Notes: generated from the letters alone by a model not told the origin. Positions 1-5,637 are shown, counted from the first letter of the stretch. The stretch: DNA of 8,501 nt from an uncultured Eubacteriales bacterium (GCA_958405585.1 CATYEP010000076.1:1-8501); one strand, 5' to 3'. Numbers and translations are program-made.

Positions 1-114
1 CTCCGACTCCGAAAAGGAAAGGATATCGTTTTGCCTGAATCCCACACTTTGGCGGATCTCAAACGGTACCGTGATCCTGCCGCGCTTGCCCAGTATCCGA
101 TAGATCTTTTTCAT
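1..114 (-). CDS. AbrB/SpoVT-like DNA-binding protein, N-terminal part (runs off the window)
   Basis: The 38 visible residues begin MKKIYRILGKRGRITVPFEI and continue through a segment containing GFRQNDILSF. This is the usual opening of a SpoVT/AbrB (MazE-like) swapped-hairpin domain: a GRITVP strand, a short helix, then a turn and a second strand. Proteins of this fold are small dimeric DNA-binding regulators, often transition-state or antitoxin-type. The ATG at 114 is preceded by GAGAGG at a 5-6 nt spacing. The stop codon of the upstream gene (117-119) lies inside that binding site, so the two genes are probably translationally coupled. The C-terminus lies beyond base 1, so full length and any extra domain are unknown. 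Fold assignment is fairly secure; the regulatory target is not known. Confidence 0.75.
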   Translation of the reverse strand, partial: MKKIYRILGKRGRITVPFEIRQSVGFRQNDILSFSESE

Positions 115-116
115 AT

Positions 117-365
117 TCACCTCTCGCAATGATCTTCGCACGGACAATTTTCGCAATCGCCGTCGCAATCCGTACTGTTTACGGGGCAGTTTTCACAGTC
201 CCCGTCGCAGACAAAGTCTTCCGTATCTGTCACCGCACGGATGATGAGTTTGTTTTCTTCCGCCGTGATCTCCAAAAGGCTTCCGCCCGAGATCCCCGCA
301 TCTTCCAATGCCTCTACCGGCACAGAGAGAAAAGCATACTGCTGTGTCACTTTCTGATCTTGCAT
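117..365 (-). CDS. Small AbrB-like protein with a Cys-rich repeated tail
   Basis: An 82-residue protein. Residues 5-45 (pattern AFLSVPVEALEDAGI, then a GGSLLEI strand and KLIIRAV) resemble an AbrB/SpoVT-type swapped-hairpin domain. The last 30 residues are a separate acidic tail with eight cysteines (C53, 57, 60, 67, 71, 74, 76, 80) and H79. The tail holds two exact copies of CDGDCENCP separated by VNSTD. The C-X3-C-X2-C spacing suggests metal binding or redox chemistry, but this is inference. The ATG at 365 is chosen because AAGGGAG (377-383) lies 11 nt upstream; the in-frame GTG at 377 overlaps that site and would be too close. The gene overlaps the end of the D12 methyltransferase gene by 19 nt, and its stop lies 2 nt before the next start, so all three are co-transcribed. 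The AbrB-like part is a moderate call; the tail is directly seen. Confidence 0.72.
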   Translation of the reverse strand: MQDQKVTQQYAFLSVPVEALEDAGISGGSLLEITAEENKLIIRAVTDTEDFVCDGDCENCPVNSTDCDGDCENCPCEDHCER

Positions 366-1324
366 GATACCACACACTCCCTTAATATTTTTTCGTAGTT
401 AAAGTTATCGCGGAACATGGACATCTGGCGCGGTCTGTTCCGCTCCCGCTCATACAAATCATAGTTGCCTATGAGCAGTTCCTTGAATTCTTTTCCCGCG
501 CTGTACCGCTGCGCCATAGAGTGCATCCGGGAAAAGTCGAACACAGAAAAACCGTCGTAAAGACCACGGATCTGCGGACAATCGTTGTACGAAAGCAGGA
601 ACTTGCCCTTGATGTTTTTCAATGTGTCCCGAAGCCGCAGATGGTCCGTCCAGCCGAACTCCACATCGTACATATCTTCCGAAGAATAGTACGGCGGGTC
701 CGCGTAGAAAAAACTGTCCGGCCGATCATAATGCTTGATAAGCATTTCAAAATCCTGGTTTTCCACCACTACGTTTGACATCCGCTTTTCCAGTTCTTTG
801 ATGAGCGAAAACAGCTTTCGGATATCGAACGGCTGCGATGCATACGACTTCCCGCCGCTCGAATAACTGTAGCGCAGAAGTTTGAGAAACATCGCCGCGC
901 GACGGACGTCATAATCCTGCGTGATGCGCGTGCGGAGTTCTTTGAGTTCTTCCGCCGCAAGAGGTGGGAACAAAAGCTGCGTTAAGAGAAGTTCCTCGCC
1001 CAGATATTCGTCCGTAAACTCCTCTTTTTCAAAGAAGTATTTGACCGCATTGAAGTCCTCCCGCGAATTAAGATTGCAAAACCCAAGCTCACGAATGGTC
1101 GCCATTGTCCTTTCTTTCATGCAACGGAAAAGATTGACAAGGTTTCTGTCAAAGTCGTTATATACCTCAAACGGTTTCTGCTCTGGATTGCCTAAAAGGA
1201 CACTTCCCGAGCCGCCGAATACGTCGATGAATCTGCCGTATTTTTGCGGGAACACGGCATAAAGGATATGCAGGATGGAGGTCTTGTTCCCCACCCTCGA
1301 TACAGGTGTTTTGATGTTGATCAC
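347..1324 (-). CDS. D12-class N6-adenine DNA methyltransferase (Dam-like)
   Basis: A 325-residue protein predicted to transfer a methyl group from S-adenosylmethionine to adenine N6 in DNA. The N-terminus has TPVSRVGNKTSIL (6-18), matching the D12 N-terminal signature. The AdoMet-binding motif I is DVFGGSGSV (34-42). The catalytic motif IV is DPPYY (209-213), followed by an aromatic segment typical of the D12 class. Length is slightly above the usual 260-300 for Dam-type enzymes. D12 enzymes often recognise GATC, but the target here cannot be read from sequence. No restriction partner lies nearby, so it looks like an orphan enzyme that protects or marks the element. The start is uncertain: GTG at 1324 overlaps the only Shine-Dalgarno-like run (GCGAGGTG), and the first in-frame ATG is codon 69, beyond motif I. 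A transcription terminator ends 13 nt upstream. The gene overlaps the following AbrB-like gene by 19 nt. Confidence 0.93.
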   Translation of the reverse strand: MINIKTPVSRVGNKTSILHILYAVFPQKYGRFIDVFGGSGSVLLGNPEQKPFEVYNDFDRNLVNLFRCMKERTMATIRELGFCNLNSREDFNAVKYFFEKEEFTDEYLGEELLLTQLLFPPLAAEELKELRTRITQDYDVRRAAMFLKLLRYSYSSGGKSYASQPFDIRKLFSLIKELEKRMSNVVVENQDFEMLIKHYDRPDSFFYADPPYYSSEDMYDVEFGWTDHLRLRDTLKNIKGKFLLSYNDCPQIRGLYDGFSVFDFSRMHSMAQRYSAGKEFKELLIGNYDLYERERNRPRQMSMFRDNFNYEKILRECVVSCKIRK

Positions 1325-1337
1325 CTCGCTTTTTGTA

Positions 1338-1386
1338 TAAAAAAAGCGATACCGTTCCTTTCATTTCGGGACGATACCGCTTTTTT
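1338..1386 (-). terminator. Intrinsic terminator between the unknown 192-residue gene and the D12 methyltransferase gene
   Basis: The arms 1340-1355 and 1371-1386 form a 16-bp stem with a 15-nt loop, followed on the minus strand by a run of seven U. Two positions (1349/1377 and 1352/1374) pair as G-U wobble only in the minus-strand RNA and would be A-C mismatches in plus-strand RNA, so it works leftward. It begins 1 nt after the stop codon at 1388-1390 and ends 13 nt before the GTG of the D12 gene. Transcription of the D12 gene therefore needs read-through or a promoter I cannot see. Confidence 0.85.
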
Positions 1387-1387
1387 G

Positions 1388-1966
1388 TTACATTTTCGGC
1401 ATCATTACGCCGTCCATATTCTCCTCTTCTCCTACGCCTGTGATGTTTACATATTCTCCGATGATGCCGAGCGCTTCTTCGTAACTTCCGCTTGAAAACA
1501 CGCGGCTTGTCATCTCTTTCGCATCATCTCCGAGCCCGTTTCTTTTCAGCGTCCGCGAAGCGATCCCCACAAGATTGAAAATGTTGCCGTCAGCGCCGAT
1601 CAGCGGACAGTCCGGCATCTCTTTGTGTATGGGCGTCTCTTCCAGAAAACCGCCCAACCGATTAGGAACGTAATCCGAAAGCCAAGTTCCGCCAAACTGA
1701 TCATGTGTTTTCAGTCTCCACATCGCAAGCTTTCCGATATCCAATTTGACATCCTTAAACGGAAACAGCAGGCACGTCACGCTTCCGTGCGTAAAACTTT
1801 TGCAGTCGTTGATCCTCGTCCCTTCCAGCAAGATTCCTTCTTCCGTAAGCATATCGTTGATCCCTGTCACCCATTCGTCCAGATCCCCGCCGCAACCTTG
1901 CAGCACAAGACCTTCTTCCCCTTTCATGCATCGAAGTTCTTCTTCCCTGATCGTCGTTACACTCAT
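1388..1966 (-). CDS. Conserved ICE-type protein of unknown function
   Basis: A 192-residue soluble protein with no signal peptide or membrane segment. I cannot assign a biochemical function. The sequence seems familiar from Clostridia mobile elements, with characteristic runs such as LQGCGGDLDEWVTGIN (22-37), LDIGKLAMWRL (76-86), FGGTWLSDYVPNRLGGF (91-107) and DGNIFNLVGIASRTLKRNG (126-144). Many conserved Trp, Gly and Asp residues suggest a compact globular domain. The start is set at ATG 1966, with GGAGG 9 nt upstream; the longer open frame to 2179 only shadows the preceding gene. The ATG overlaps the stop of the DUF1281-like gene in an ATGA junction, so the two are translationally coupled. 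It is the last gene before a strong terminator. Confidence 0.82.
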   Translation of the reverse strand: MSVTTIREEELRCMKGEEGLVLQGCGGDLDEWVTGINDMLTEEGILLEGTRINDCKSFTHGSVTCLLFPFKDVKLDIGKLAMWRLKTHDQFGGTWLSDYVPNRLGGFLEETPIHKEMPDCPLIGADGNIFNLVGIASRTLKRNGLGDDAKEMTSRVFSSGSYEEALGIIGEYVNITGVGEEENMDGVMMPKM

Positions 1967-2724
1967 TGCGCTATTCCTCCCATTCCTTGTTCTTCCTTTT
2001 GCGACGGATAAATATAATCCGTTCCGTCTCGATTGAGTACCAAACCGCAATCTTGTAAAAGATCGATACCCTTCACTTCCGCCGCAAACTCTTTTGCCTC
2101 CTTGCCGGAGCGCGGCAAGAAAGATTCTGTAATCTCTCCCGAAAGATATTTCATTCTGCCGCAGTTCTCTCCGATGCATTCATCCGCCCACTCATGTGTG
2201 ATAGCGATGTCGGGATACATTTGCGAGAGCTTTTTGAGTATGGGATACGGCGCTGCCCATGCAGTATCAAACCGTAATTCTTTCGCTTTTGAATAGTCTT
2301 CACCGTCCTGATATCCGTATGCATTCCACTTTGTACCCCAGTTTTTGATGCTCCATTCATACCAGGTCGGGGCACCGTATTTCAAAAGATTCCGATACGC
2401 AACCCTTCCGATTTCCCAATCTTTTTGCCGAATATCCTTTCGCATATCGAGAAATATCTTTTCCTTTTCTTCGGGAATCGTAAGAAGTTCCTTTTTTGTT
2501 ACTTTCCCTTTCAGCTTATATACTTCGACAAAACCCTTATAGGCTTTCAGTCCCGCATCCGTACTGCTCCCTGCCTCTATGTCCAATTCGGACGGACGAG
2601 GGATAAGTTTGTTAAAGTCAATACTGCCCCTCCCGTACTTGTCGCTCTTGACAGCTTCAAGCATTGCAAGGATCCTTTCCTCCTGTCCCTCAAATGTGAT
2701 TCGATTTGTCACATGATTTGGCAT
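1963..2724 (-). CDS. DUF1281 / Api92-like ferredoxin-fold protein
   Basis: A 253-residue protein. The N-terminus MPNHVTNRITF (1-11), the later NWGTKWNAYGY (128-138) and FDTAWAAPYPIL (152-163) are hallmark segments of the YubB/DUF1281 and Api92-like family. These proteins are encoded on plasmids, ICEs and phage-like elements and have a predicted ferredoxin-like fold. Their molecular role is not established to my knowledge. The start is ATG 2724, preceded by AAAGGAGG with 6 nt spacing; an upstream in-frame ATG at 2748 lacks a good binding site. The first 35 nt overlap the end of the C5 methyltransferase gene in another frame, and the last 4 nt overlap the following gene, so it is embedded in the same operon. 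Family assignment is from remembered motifs. Confidence 0.8.
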   Translation of the reverse strand: MPNHVTNRITFEGQEERILAMLEAVKSDKYGRGSIDFNKLIPRPSELDIEAGSSTDAGLKAYKGFVEVYKLKGKVTKKELLTIPEEKEKIFLDMRKDIRQKDWEIGRVAYRNLLKYGAPTWYEWSIKNWGTKWNAYGYQDGEDYSKAKELRFDTAWAAPYPILKKLSQMYPDIAITHEWADECIGENCGRMKYLSGEITESFLPRSGKEAKEFAAEVKGIDLLQDCGLVLNRDGTDYIYPSQKEEQGMGGIAQ

Positions 2725-3991
2725 TCCATTCCTCCTTTTGTCTTTCATCTATCTCCCTGATCATTTTTCCGATTGCCGTGACAACGGGAACGCTGACGGC
2801 GTTTCCCGCCATTTTGTATAATTGTCCGTCCTTTAATCCCGTCGCTTCGGCTTTATGAAACTGTTCGTCCGTAAATCCCTGCAACCGCCAGCACTCGATC
2901 GGCATCAAACGACGCACCTTGCCGTAACGGATGATCCCGTGCCTGTCGCAAACGGTGAGCGTGAACATCGGCTCTTCAGGTTCTTTGAACCGCCTGCCGT
3001 TTTGCCGTACCTTATCTTTATCCGGCGTCAAAATTGCACGAGGTGCTTCCTCGATAAATACCGCCGAATGTTCGCCTTTGCGGTTGCTGATCCCTGCATC
3101 TTGGCGCGCAGTGATACACCGCGCCGTGTCCGTAAGCTTTGCTCCCTCGTTCATATCGATAAAGTAATACCCTTGCGAACTGCTCGTCGTCAAAGTATGG
3201 GCGACTTTATCCCCGACGCGCCCTCTTCTCGAGTTTTGGTTCGGATACGCAAGATCGATGCTGTCCCCGGGGTACGCCAACTGATACCCCGCCTTCGTTT
3301 TTACCTTGATCGGCAACGCTACGTCATAGAGCCCTGTCTTACCGCCGAATCCACCGACTTCGCTTGCGAGTGTTATCGAGAGTCCCCTCGGGGAATAGAT
3401 CCTATTTCCTTCCCGTCCAGAGTATATCTGCATAGGAGTTTTTCCATTTGCTTCTGTGAAAGAAAATACTTCGCCGGCGCATCTTTCTCCAAGATATCCG
3501 ACAATATACACTCTCTTTCGGGATTGGGGAACTCCGAAATCCTTGCTGTTAAGCACCTGCCATGCGACATCGTACCCCAATTCAGAAAGCGCGCCGAGGA
3601 TCGCCGCAAATGTCCTGCCGCTGTCATGCGATAGGAGTCCGGGTACGTTCTCAAGTAAAAGATACTTTGGTCTTTTAGCGGCAGCGAGCCGAGCGATCTC
3701 AAAAAACAAGGTCCCTCTGGCATCGGTAAATCCGCCGCGCCTGCCAGCGATCGAAAAGCTCTGACAAGGGAATCCTCCGCAAATAAGGTCGATATCCGGC
3801 ATCTCGTCCAGGTTGATTGTTCTTGCATCATGAAAATACACCTCCCCCTTTGGTTCATATATGGCGTTATACGCCTGATTCGCGTATTTGTCGATCTCAC
3901 AGTGTCCCACGCATTCAAAGCCTTCTACGGCCGCCAACCCGCTCCGAAAACCGCCGATCCCCGCGAACATATCAAAAAATCGGATAGACAT
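2690..3991 (-). CDS. C5-cytosine DNA methyltransferase
   Basis: A 433-residue enzyme predicted to methylate cytosine C5 in DNA using S-adenosylmethionine. All key motifs are present in order: motif I DMFAGIGGFRSGL (7-19), motif IV GGFPCQSFSIAG (72-83) with catalytic C76, motif VI ENVPG (114-118), motif VIII QSRKRVYIVG (156-165), motif IX RRLMPIECWRLQGF (360-373) and motif X GNAVSVPVV (396-404). The target-recognition region between motifs VIII and IX spans about 190 residues. It is long compared with compact enzymes of about 330 residues, and contains four short related segments with an [IL]T core (205-209, 265-269, 292-295, 343-346). No restriction endonuclease is adjacent, so it is likely an orphan enzyme for self-modification of the element. 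ATG 3991 has AAAGGAG 10 nt upstream, but a perfect hairpin with a U tract covers this start (see separate entry). It lies 55 nt after the DUF4314 gene and overlaps the next gene by 35 nt. Recognition sequence cannot be predicted. Confidence 0.96.
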   Translation of the reverse strand: MSIRFFDMFAGIGGFRSGLAAVEGFECVGHCEIDKYANQAYNAIYEPKGEVYFHDARTINLDEMPDIDLICGGFPCQSFSIAGRRGGFTDARGTLFFEIARLAAAKRPKYLLLENVPGLLSHDSGRTFAAILGALSELGYDVAWQVLNSKDFGVPQSRKRVYIVGYLGERCAGEVFSFTEANGKTPMQIYSGREGNRIYSPRGLSITLASEVGGFGGKTGLYDVALPIKVKTKAGYQLAYPGDSIDLAYPNQNSRRGRVGDKVAHTLTTSSSQGYYFIDMNEGAKLTDTARCITARQDAGISNRKGEHSAVFIEEAPRAILTPDKDKVRQNGRRFKEPEEPMFTLTVCDRHGIIRYGKVRRLMPIECWRLQGFTDEQFHKAEATGLKDGQLYKMAGNAVSVPVVTAIGKMIREIDERQKEEWNAKSCDKSNHI

Positions 3992-4001
3992 TTCTATCCG
4001 A
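3974..4001 (-). promoter_or_regulatory. Terminator-like hairpin spanning the start codon of the C5 methyltransferase gene
   Basis: On the minus strand TCGGATAG (4001-3994) and CTATCCGA (3987-3980) form a perfect 8-bp stem. The 6-nt loop AAATGT contains the ATG of the methyltransferase gene, and six T (3979-3974) follow directly. The right arm and T run encode residues 2-6 (SIRFF). The structure could act as an attenuator or could mask the start codon. The sequence is certain; a regulatory role is inference. Confidence 0.6.
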
Positions 4002-4046
4002 CTCCTTTAACTGGTTATTCTATTTCTATCTCCTCACCTCCCTTTT

Positions 4047-4334
4047 TTACATCCTTTGAATCGGCTCATTTTCTAATTGAGCTGACTCTGCAAGGACTTC
4101 TTCTTCCGTAAGTGTCCGAAAAGAATCTTCCCCGGGAATCACCCCCAGGCGCCTGCCATTATCGAAATCACAATGCAGTGTTCCGATATCGTCTACAAAG
4201 GCGACGCTGCCGCGCGTGCCGCTTTCGATCGGTCTCGGATCGCTTCCCATACTCAAAAGTTCGATCCTCGTTCCCGGCGGATACTTTTGCTTGTAACACT
4301 CCGCCTGTCTGTGCAATCTTTCCCATTCGTTCAT
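4047..4334 (-). CDS. DUF4314 domain protein
   Basis: A 95-residue protein. Residues 19-72, with PPGTRIELLSMGSDPRPIESG, then GTRGSV, VDDIGTLHCDFDNGRRLGVI and GEDSF, match the DUF4314 domain. It is a small beta-rich domain often found in Clostridia mobile elements, alone or fused to other domains. Its function is unknown. The N-terminus contains a short charged helix (EWERLHRQAECYKQ). ATG 4334 is preceded by AGGAGG with 7 nt spacing. It is the first gene of the minus-strand run that includes the C5 methyltransferase, and it follows a terminator at 4363-4393. No clear promoter is visible in the short gap after that terminator, so expression may rely on read-through or a promoter inside the upstream regulator gene. 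Confidence 0.85.
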   Translation of the reverse strand: MNEWERLHRQAECYKQKYPPGTRIELLSMGSDPRPIESGTRGSVAFVDDIGTLHCDFDNGRRLGVIPGEDSFRTLTEEEVLAESAQLENEPIQRM

Positions 4335-4362
4335 TGATCGTCCTCCTATATAAAATTTACAT

Positions 4363-4393
4363 AAAAAACGAGCGATTATCTCGCCCGTTTTTT
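4363..4393 (-). terminator. Intrinsic terminator after the left XRE regulator gene
   Basis: The arms 4363-4375 and 4381-4393 form a 13-bp stem with a 5-nt loop, and the minus strand ends in six U. The one non-Watson-Crick position (4371/4385) is a G-U wobble only in minus-strand RNA, pointing to leftward termination. It starts 4 nt after the stop codon at 4398-4400 and separates the regulatory island from the DUF4314-methyltransferase genes. Confidence 0.85.
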
Positions 4394-4397
4394 TCTT

Positions 4398-4631
4398 TTA
4401 ATCCGTAATATTTATTTCTTCAAACAATGGTGAATCAAAAAACTCTTTCAATGATATCTTCAGTCCCAAACAAATCCCGTAAATCGTCGCAAGCGTAACC
4501 GTCTTACTACGCGTCATAGTCGCAATCGTCGAACACGGAATACATCCGTTTTTCGCAACCGCATACACAGTTGTATTTTGTTTATCGATTATTTCAATCA
4601 TCCTGTTATAAACAGCATCTACCAGTCTCAT
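4398..4631 (-). CDS. Small XRE-family (Cro/CI-type) HTH regulator
   Basis: A 77-residue single-domain DNA-binding protein. Residues 5-66 fit the Cro/CI five-helix fold: helix 1 (AVYNRMIEIIDKQN), HTH helices near 21-28 and 33-41 (recognition helix CSTIATMTR), and a final helix with LGLKISLKEFFDSPLF (55-70). It resembles the other two small regulators in this window, most closely the one at 5721-5963, with which it shares an FF[DN][SN]P[LV]F stretch and a tail containing INI. ATG 4631 has AAGGAGG with 5 nt spacing. It is divergent from the SLOG gene, and the shared intergenic region carries four related palindromes. One of these (4645-4662) lies in its own leader at the binding site. Auto-repression and control of the divergent gene are likely but inferred. 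Confidence 0.88.
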   Translation of the reverse strand: MRLVDAVYNRMIEIIDKQNTTVYAVAKNGCIPCSTIATMTRSKTVTLATIYGICLGLKISLKEFFDSPLFEEINITD

Positions 4632-4644
4632 GGCTTCCTCCTTT

Positions 4645-4765
4645 ATATTGTTATACCAATATATTGTAACGAATACCTATGGCGGTTATATATTGGCATA
4701 CCGATAATTTGGTTGACCAATATATATTTTATACGCTATAATCAAGCATATTGGCATACCAATAT
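4645..4765. promoter_or_regulatory. Cluster of four palindromic operator-like sites
   Basis: Four 18-bp sites share the pattern ATATTGG-N4-CCAATAT. They are 4645-4662 (ATATTGTTATACCAATAT), 4690-4707 (ATATTGGCATACCGATAA), 4706-4723 (AATTTGGTTGACCAATAT) and 4748-4765 (ATATTGGCATACCAATAT). The last is a perfect palindrome in both arms, and the middle two overlap by 2 bp. The third covers the -35 element of the rightward promoter and the fourth lies just after its -10 element. The first abuts the ribosome binding site of the leftward regulator gene. The layout fits cooperative repression by the adjacent XRE protein; the binding protein is inferred. Confidence 0.78.
4713..4742 (+). promoter_or_regulatory. 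Promoter of the SLOG-family gene
   Basis: TTGACC (4713-4718) and TATAAT (4737-4742) are separated by 18 nt, a good sigma-A-type match. Transcription would start near 4749, inside the perfect palindrome at 4748-4765, and would read into the SLOG gene at 4783. Overlap with two operator-like sites predicts tight repression. Confidence 0.75.
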
Positions 4766-4782
4766 ATAAGGAGGGAAAATTT

Positions 4783-5268
4783 ATGAAAATAGCATTTTTA
4801 GGACACCGAAAAATTGAAAACCACGAAAAAATCCGTAGCATGACCACTGCTGTCATCGCAAAACTTATTGATCAAGGCGCCGACACTTTTTTATTCGGCA
4901 GCAGAAGCGAGTTTGATTCGTTATGCTATGAGATCGTGTCCGATTTCAAGCGAAGCATTCCTCGATTGCAAAGGATATACGTTCGCGCTGAATACGAATT
5001 TATTAACGACGACTACACCTCTTATCTGCTGGAACGATTTGAATCCACATTCTTCCCGAAAGAGGTGAGCAACGCAGGAAGAGCTGCCTATATCAAACGA
5101 AATCAAGTCATGATCGATTTATGTGACCTTGCCGTGATCTATTATAACGAAAACTATTCCCCTGCAAAATCTCATAGCGGAACTGCCCGCGCCGTGGAAT
5201 ATCTACTGAAAAGAAAAAAACAATATATAAATATCAAGTCGCAACTTAATTTTATATGCACTCCATAA
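4783..5268 (+). CDS. SLOG-family protein (YpsA/DUF1273-like), putative nucleotide-binding
   Basis: A 161-residue Rossmann-like protein. It opens with strand MKIAFLGHRK (1-10), followed by the loop FLFGSRSEFDSLCYE (36-50). Later come RIYVRAEYE (64-72), the helix and strand RNQVMIDLCDLAVIYYN (106-122) and the loop SGTARAVEYLLKR (132-144). This order (GH loop, G-S-x-S-E-F-D loop, RN..D.V..., SGT.A) matches the YpsA/DUF1273 branch of the SLOG superfamily. SLOG proteins are proposed to bind nucleotides or nucleotide-derived ligands, and many sit in conflict or signalling systems; the ligand here is unknown. ATG 4783 has AGGAGG with 8 nt spacing. A strong promoter overlaps operator-like palindromes upstream, and a bidirectional terminator follows. 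It is the only non-regulator gene in the AT-rich island. Family call is from motif pattern. Confidence 0.75.
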   Translation: MKIAFLGHRKIENHEKIRSMTTAVIAKLIDQGADTFLFGSRSEFDSLCYEIVSDFKRSIPRLQRIYVRAEYEFINDDYTSYLLERFESTFFPKEVSNAGRAAYIKRNQVMIDLCDLAVIYYNENYSPAKSHSGTARAVEYLLKRKKQYINIKSQLNFICTP

Positions 5269-5283
5269 AAAGATTTAGAGAAT

Positions 5284-5324
5284 AAAAAAGCGTATGAGTT
5301 TAATATAACCCATACGCTTTTTTT
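5284..5324. terminator. Bidirectional terminator between convergent genes
   Basis: AAAAAAGCGTATG (5284-5296) pairs perfectly with CATACGCTTTTTT (5311-5323), and the stem can extend inward by GTT/AAC. The plus-strand tail has seven T and the minus-strand tail six. It lies between the SLOG gene (ends 5268, +) and the XRE gene (ends 5335, -), so it should stop both transcripts. Confidence 0.88.
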
Positions 5325-5334
5325 CATTTACAAC

Positions 5335-5547
5335 TTAATCAGCTTGAAAGAATTCTCTTAAACTAACATTCAGTGCTTTCGTGATTTGATGCAATGTATT
5401 TAAGGACACATCGTCAGATTTGCCTTGCAATACGTTATCTATCGTTGAGCTTGAAAGTTTACTGGTTTTAATCAGTTCAATTTTAGTTATACCCTTTTCT
5501 TCCATTATCTTTTTACACCTTTCCGCGATCATTGTTGCCAATTCCAT
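5335..5547 (-). CDS. Small XRE-family HTH regulator
   Basis: A 70-residue single-domain Cro/CI-type protein. Helix 1 covers residues 4-18, the HTH is near 21-41 (TKIELIKTSKLSSSTIDNVL, with recognition helix SSSTIDNVLQG), and helices 4-5 include TLHQITKALNVSLREFFQ (51-68). The start is ATG 5547 because GGAGG lies 5 nt upstream; an upstream ATG at 5592 in frame lies within the operator region and near the likely transcript start, so it is unlikely. A strong leftward promoter (5605-5633) drives it, and an operator-like repeat overlaps the -10 and transcript start. It is divergent from another XRE gene at 5721, a layout reminiscent of phage repressor/Cro switches. Likely DNA-binding repressor; targets are inferred to be the shared operators. 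Confidence 0.88.
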   Translation of the reverse strand: MELATMIAERCKKIMEEKGITKIELIKTSKLSSSTIDNVLQGKSDDVSLNTLHQITKALNVSLREFFQAD

Positions 5548-5604
5548 TTTTCCCTCCGACTTATTTTTTATTACATAAAATAAATTGACCAATTCATACT
5601 ACCT

Positions 5605-5633
5605 ATTGTAGCATAAATTTTCTACACAATCAA
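5605..5633 (-). promoter_or_regulatory. Leftward promoter of the 70-residue XRE gene
   Basis: On the minus strand TTGATT (5633-5628) and TACAAT (5610-5605) are separated by exactly 17 nt. Transcription would begin about 50 nt before the ATG at 5547. The -10 element overlaps operator-like repeat 5591-5606. Confidence 0.72.
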
Positions 5634-5637
5634 GTGT

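Noticed and set aside
1625..2011. A 128-codon plus-strand frame
   Set aside because: It is antisense to two well-supported genes, without a ribosome binding site or recognisable domain.
1967..2179. N-terminal extension of the 192-residue unknown protein
   Set aside because: The extension overlaps the DUF1281-like gene in another frame and reads as low-quality Arg-rich sequence; the ATG at 1966 has a good ribosome binding site and an ATGA junction.
2855..3634. A 259-codon open frame on the plus strand
   Set aside because: It lies wholly antisense to the C5 methyltransferase, whose catalytic motifs are intact, and its translation is rich in Arg, Pro and Cys with no recognisable domain.
3373..3918. 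A 181-codon minus-strand frame
   Set aside because: It is an alternative frame inside the C5 methyltransferase gene, with no ribosome binding site and no domain pattern.
5284..5324. Possible CRISPR-like or attachment-site repeat
   Set aside because: The inverted repeat is a single hairpin with U tracts on both sides, explained as a bidirectional terminator; no spaced direct repeats or flanking integrase were seen.
5548..5592. N-terminal extension (MVNLFYVIKNKSEGK) of the 70-residue XRE protein
   Set aside because: The upstream ATG lacks a ribosome binding site and falls close to the predicted transcript start and operator; ATG 5547 has GGAGG at 5 nt.
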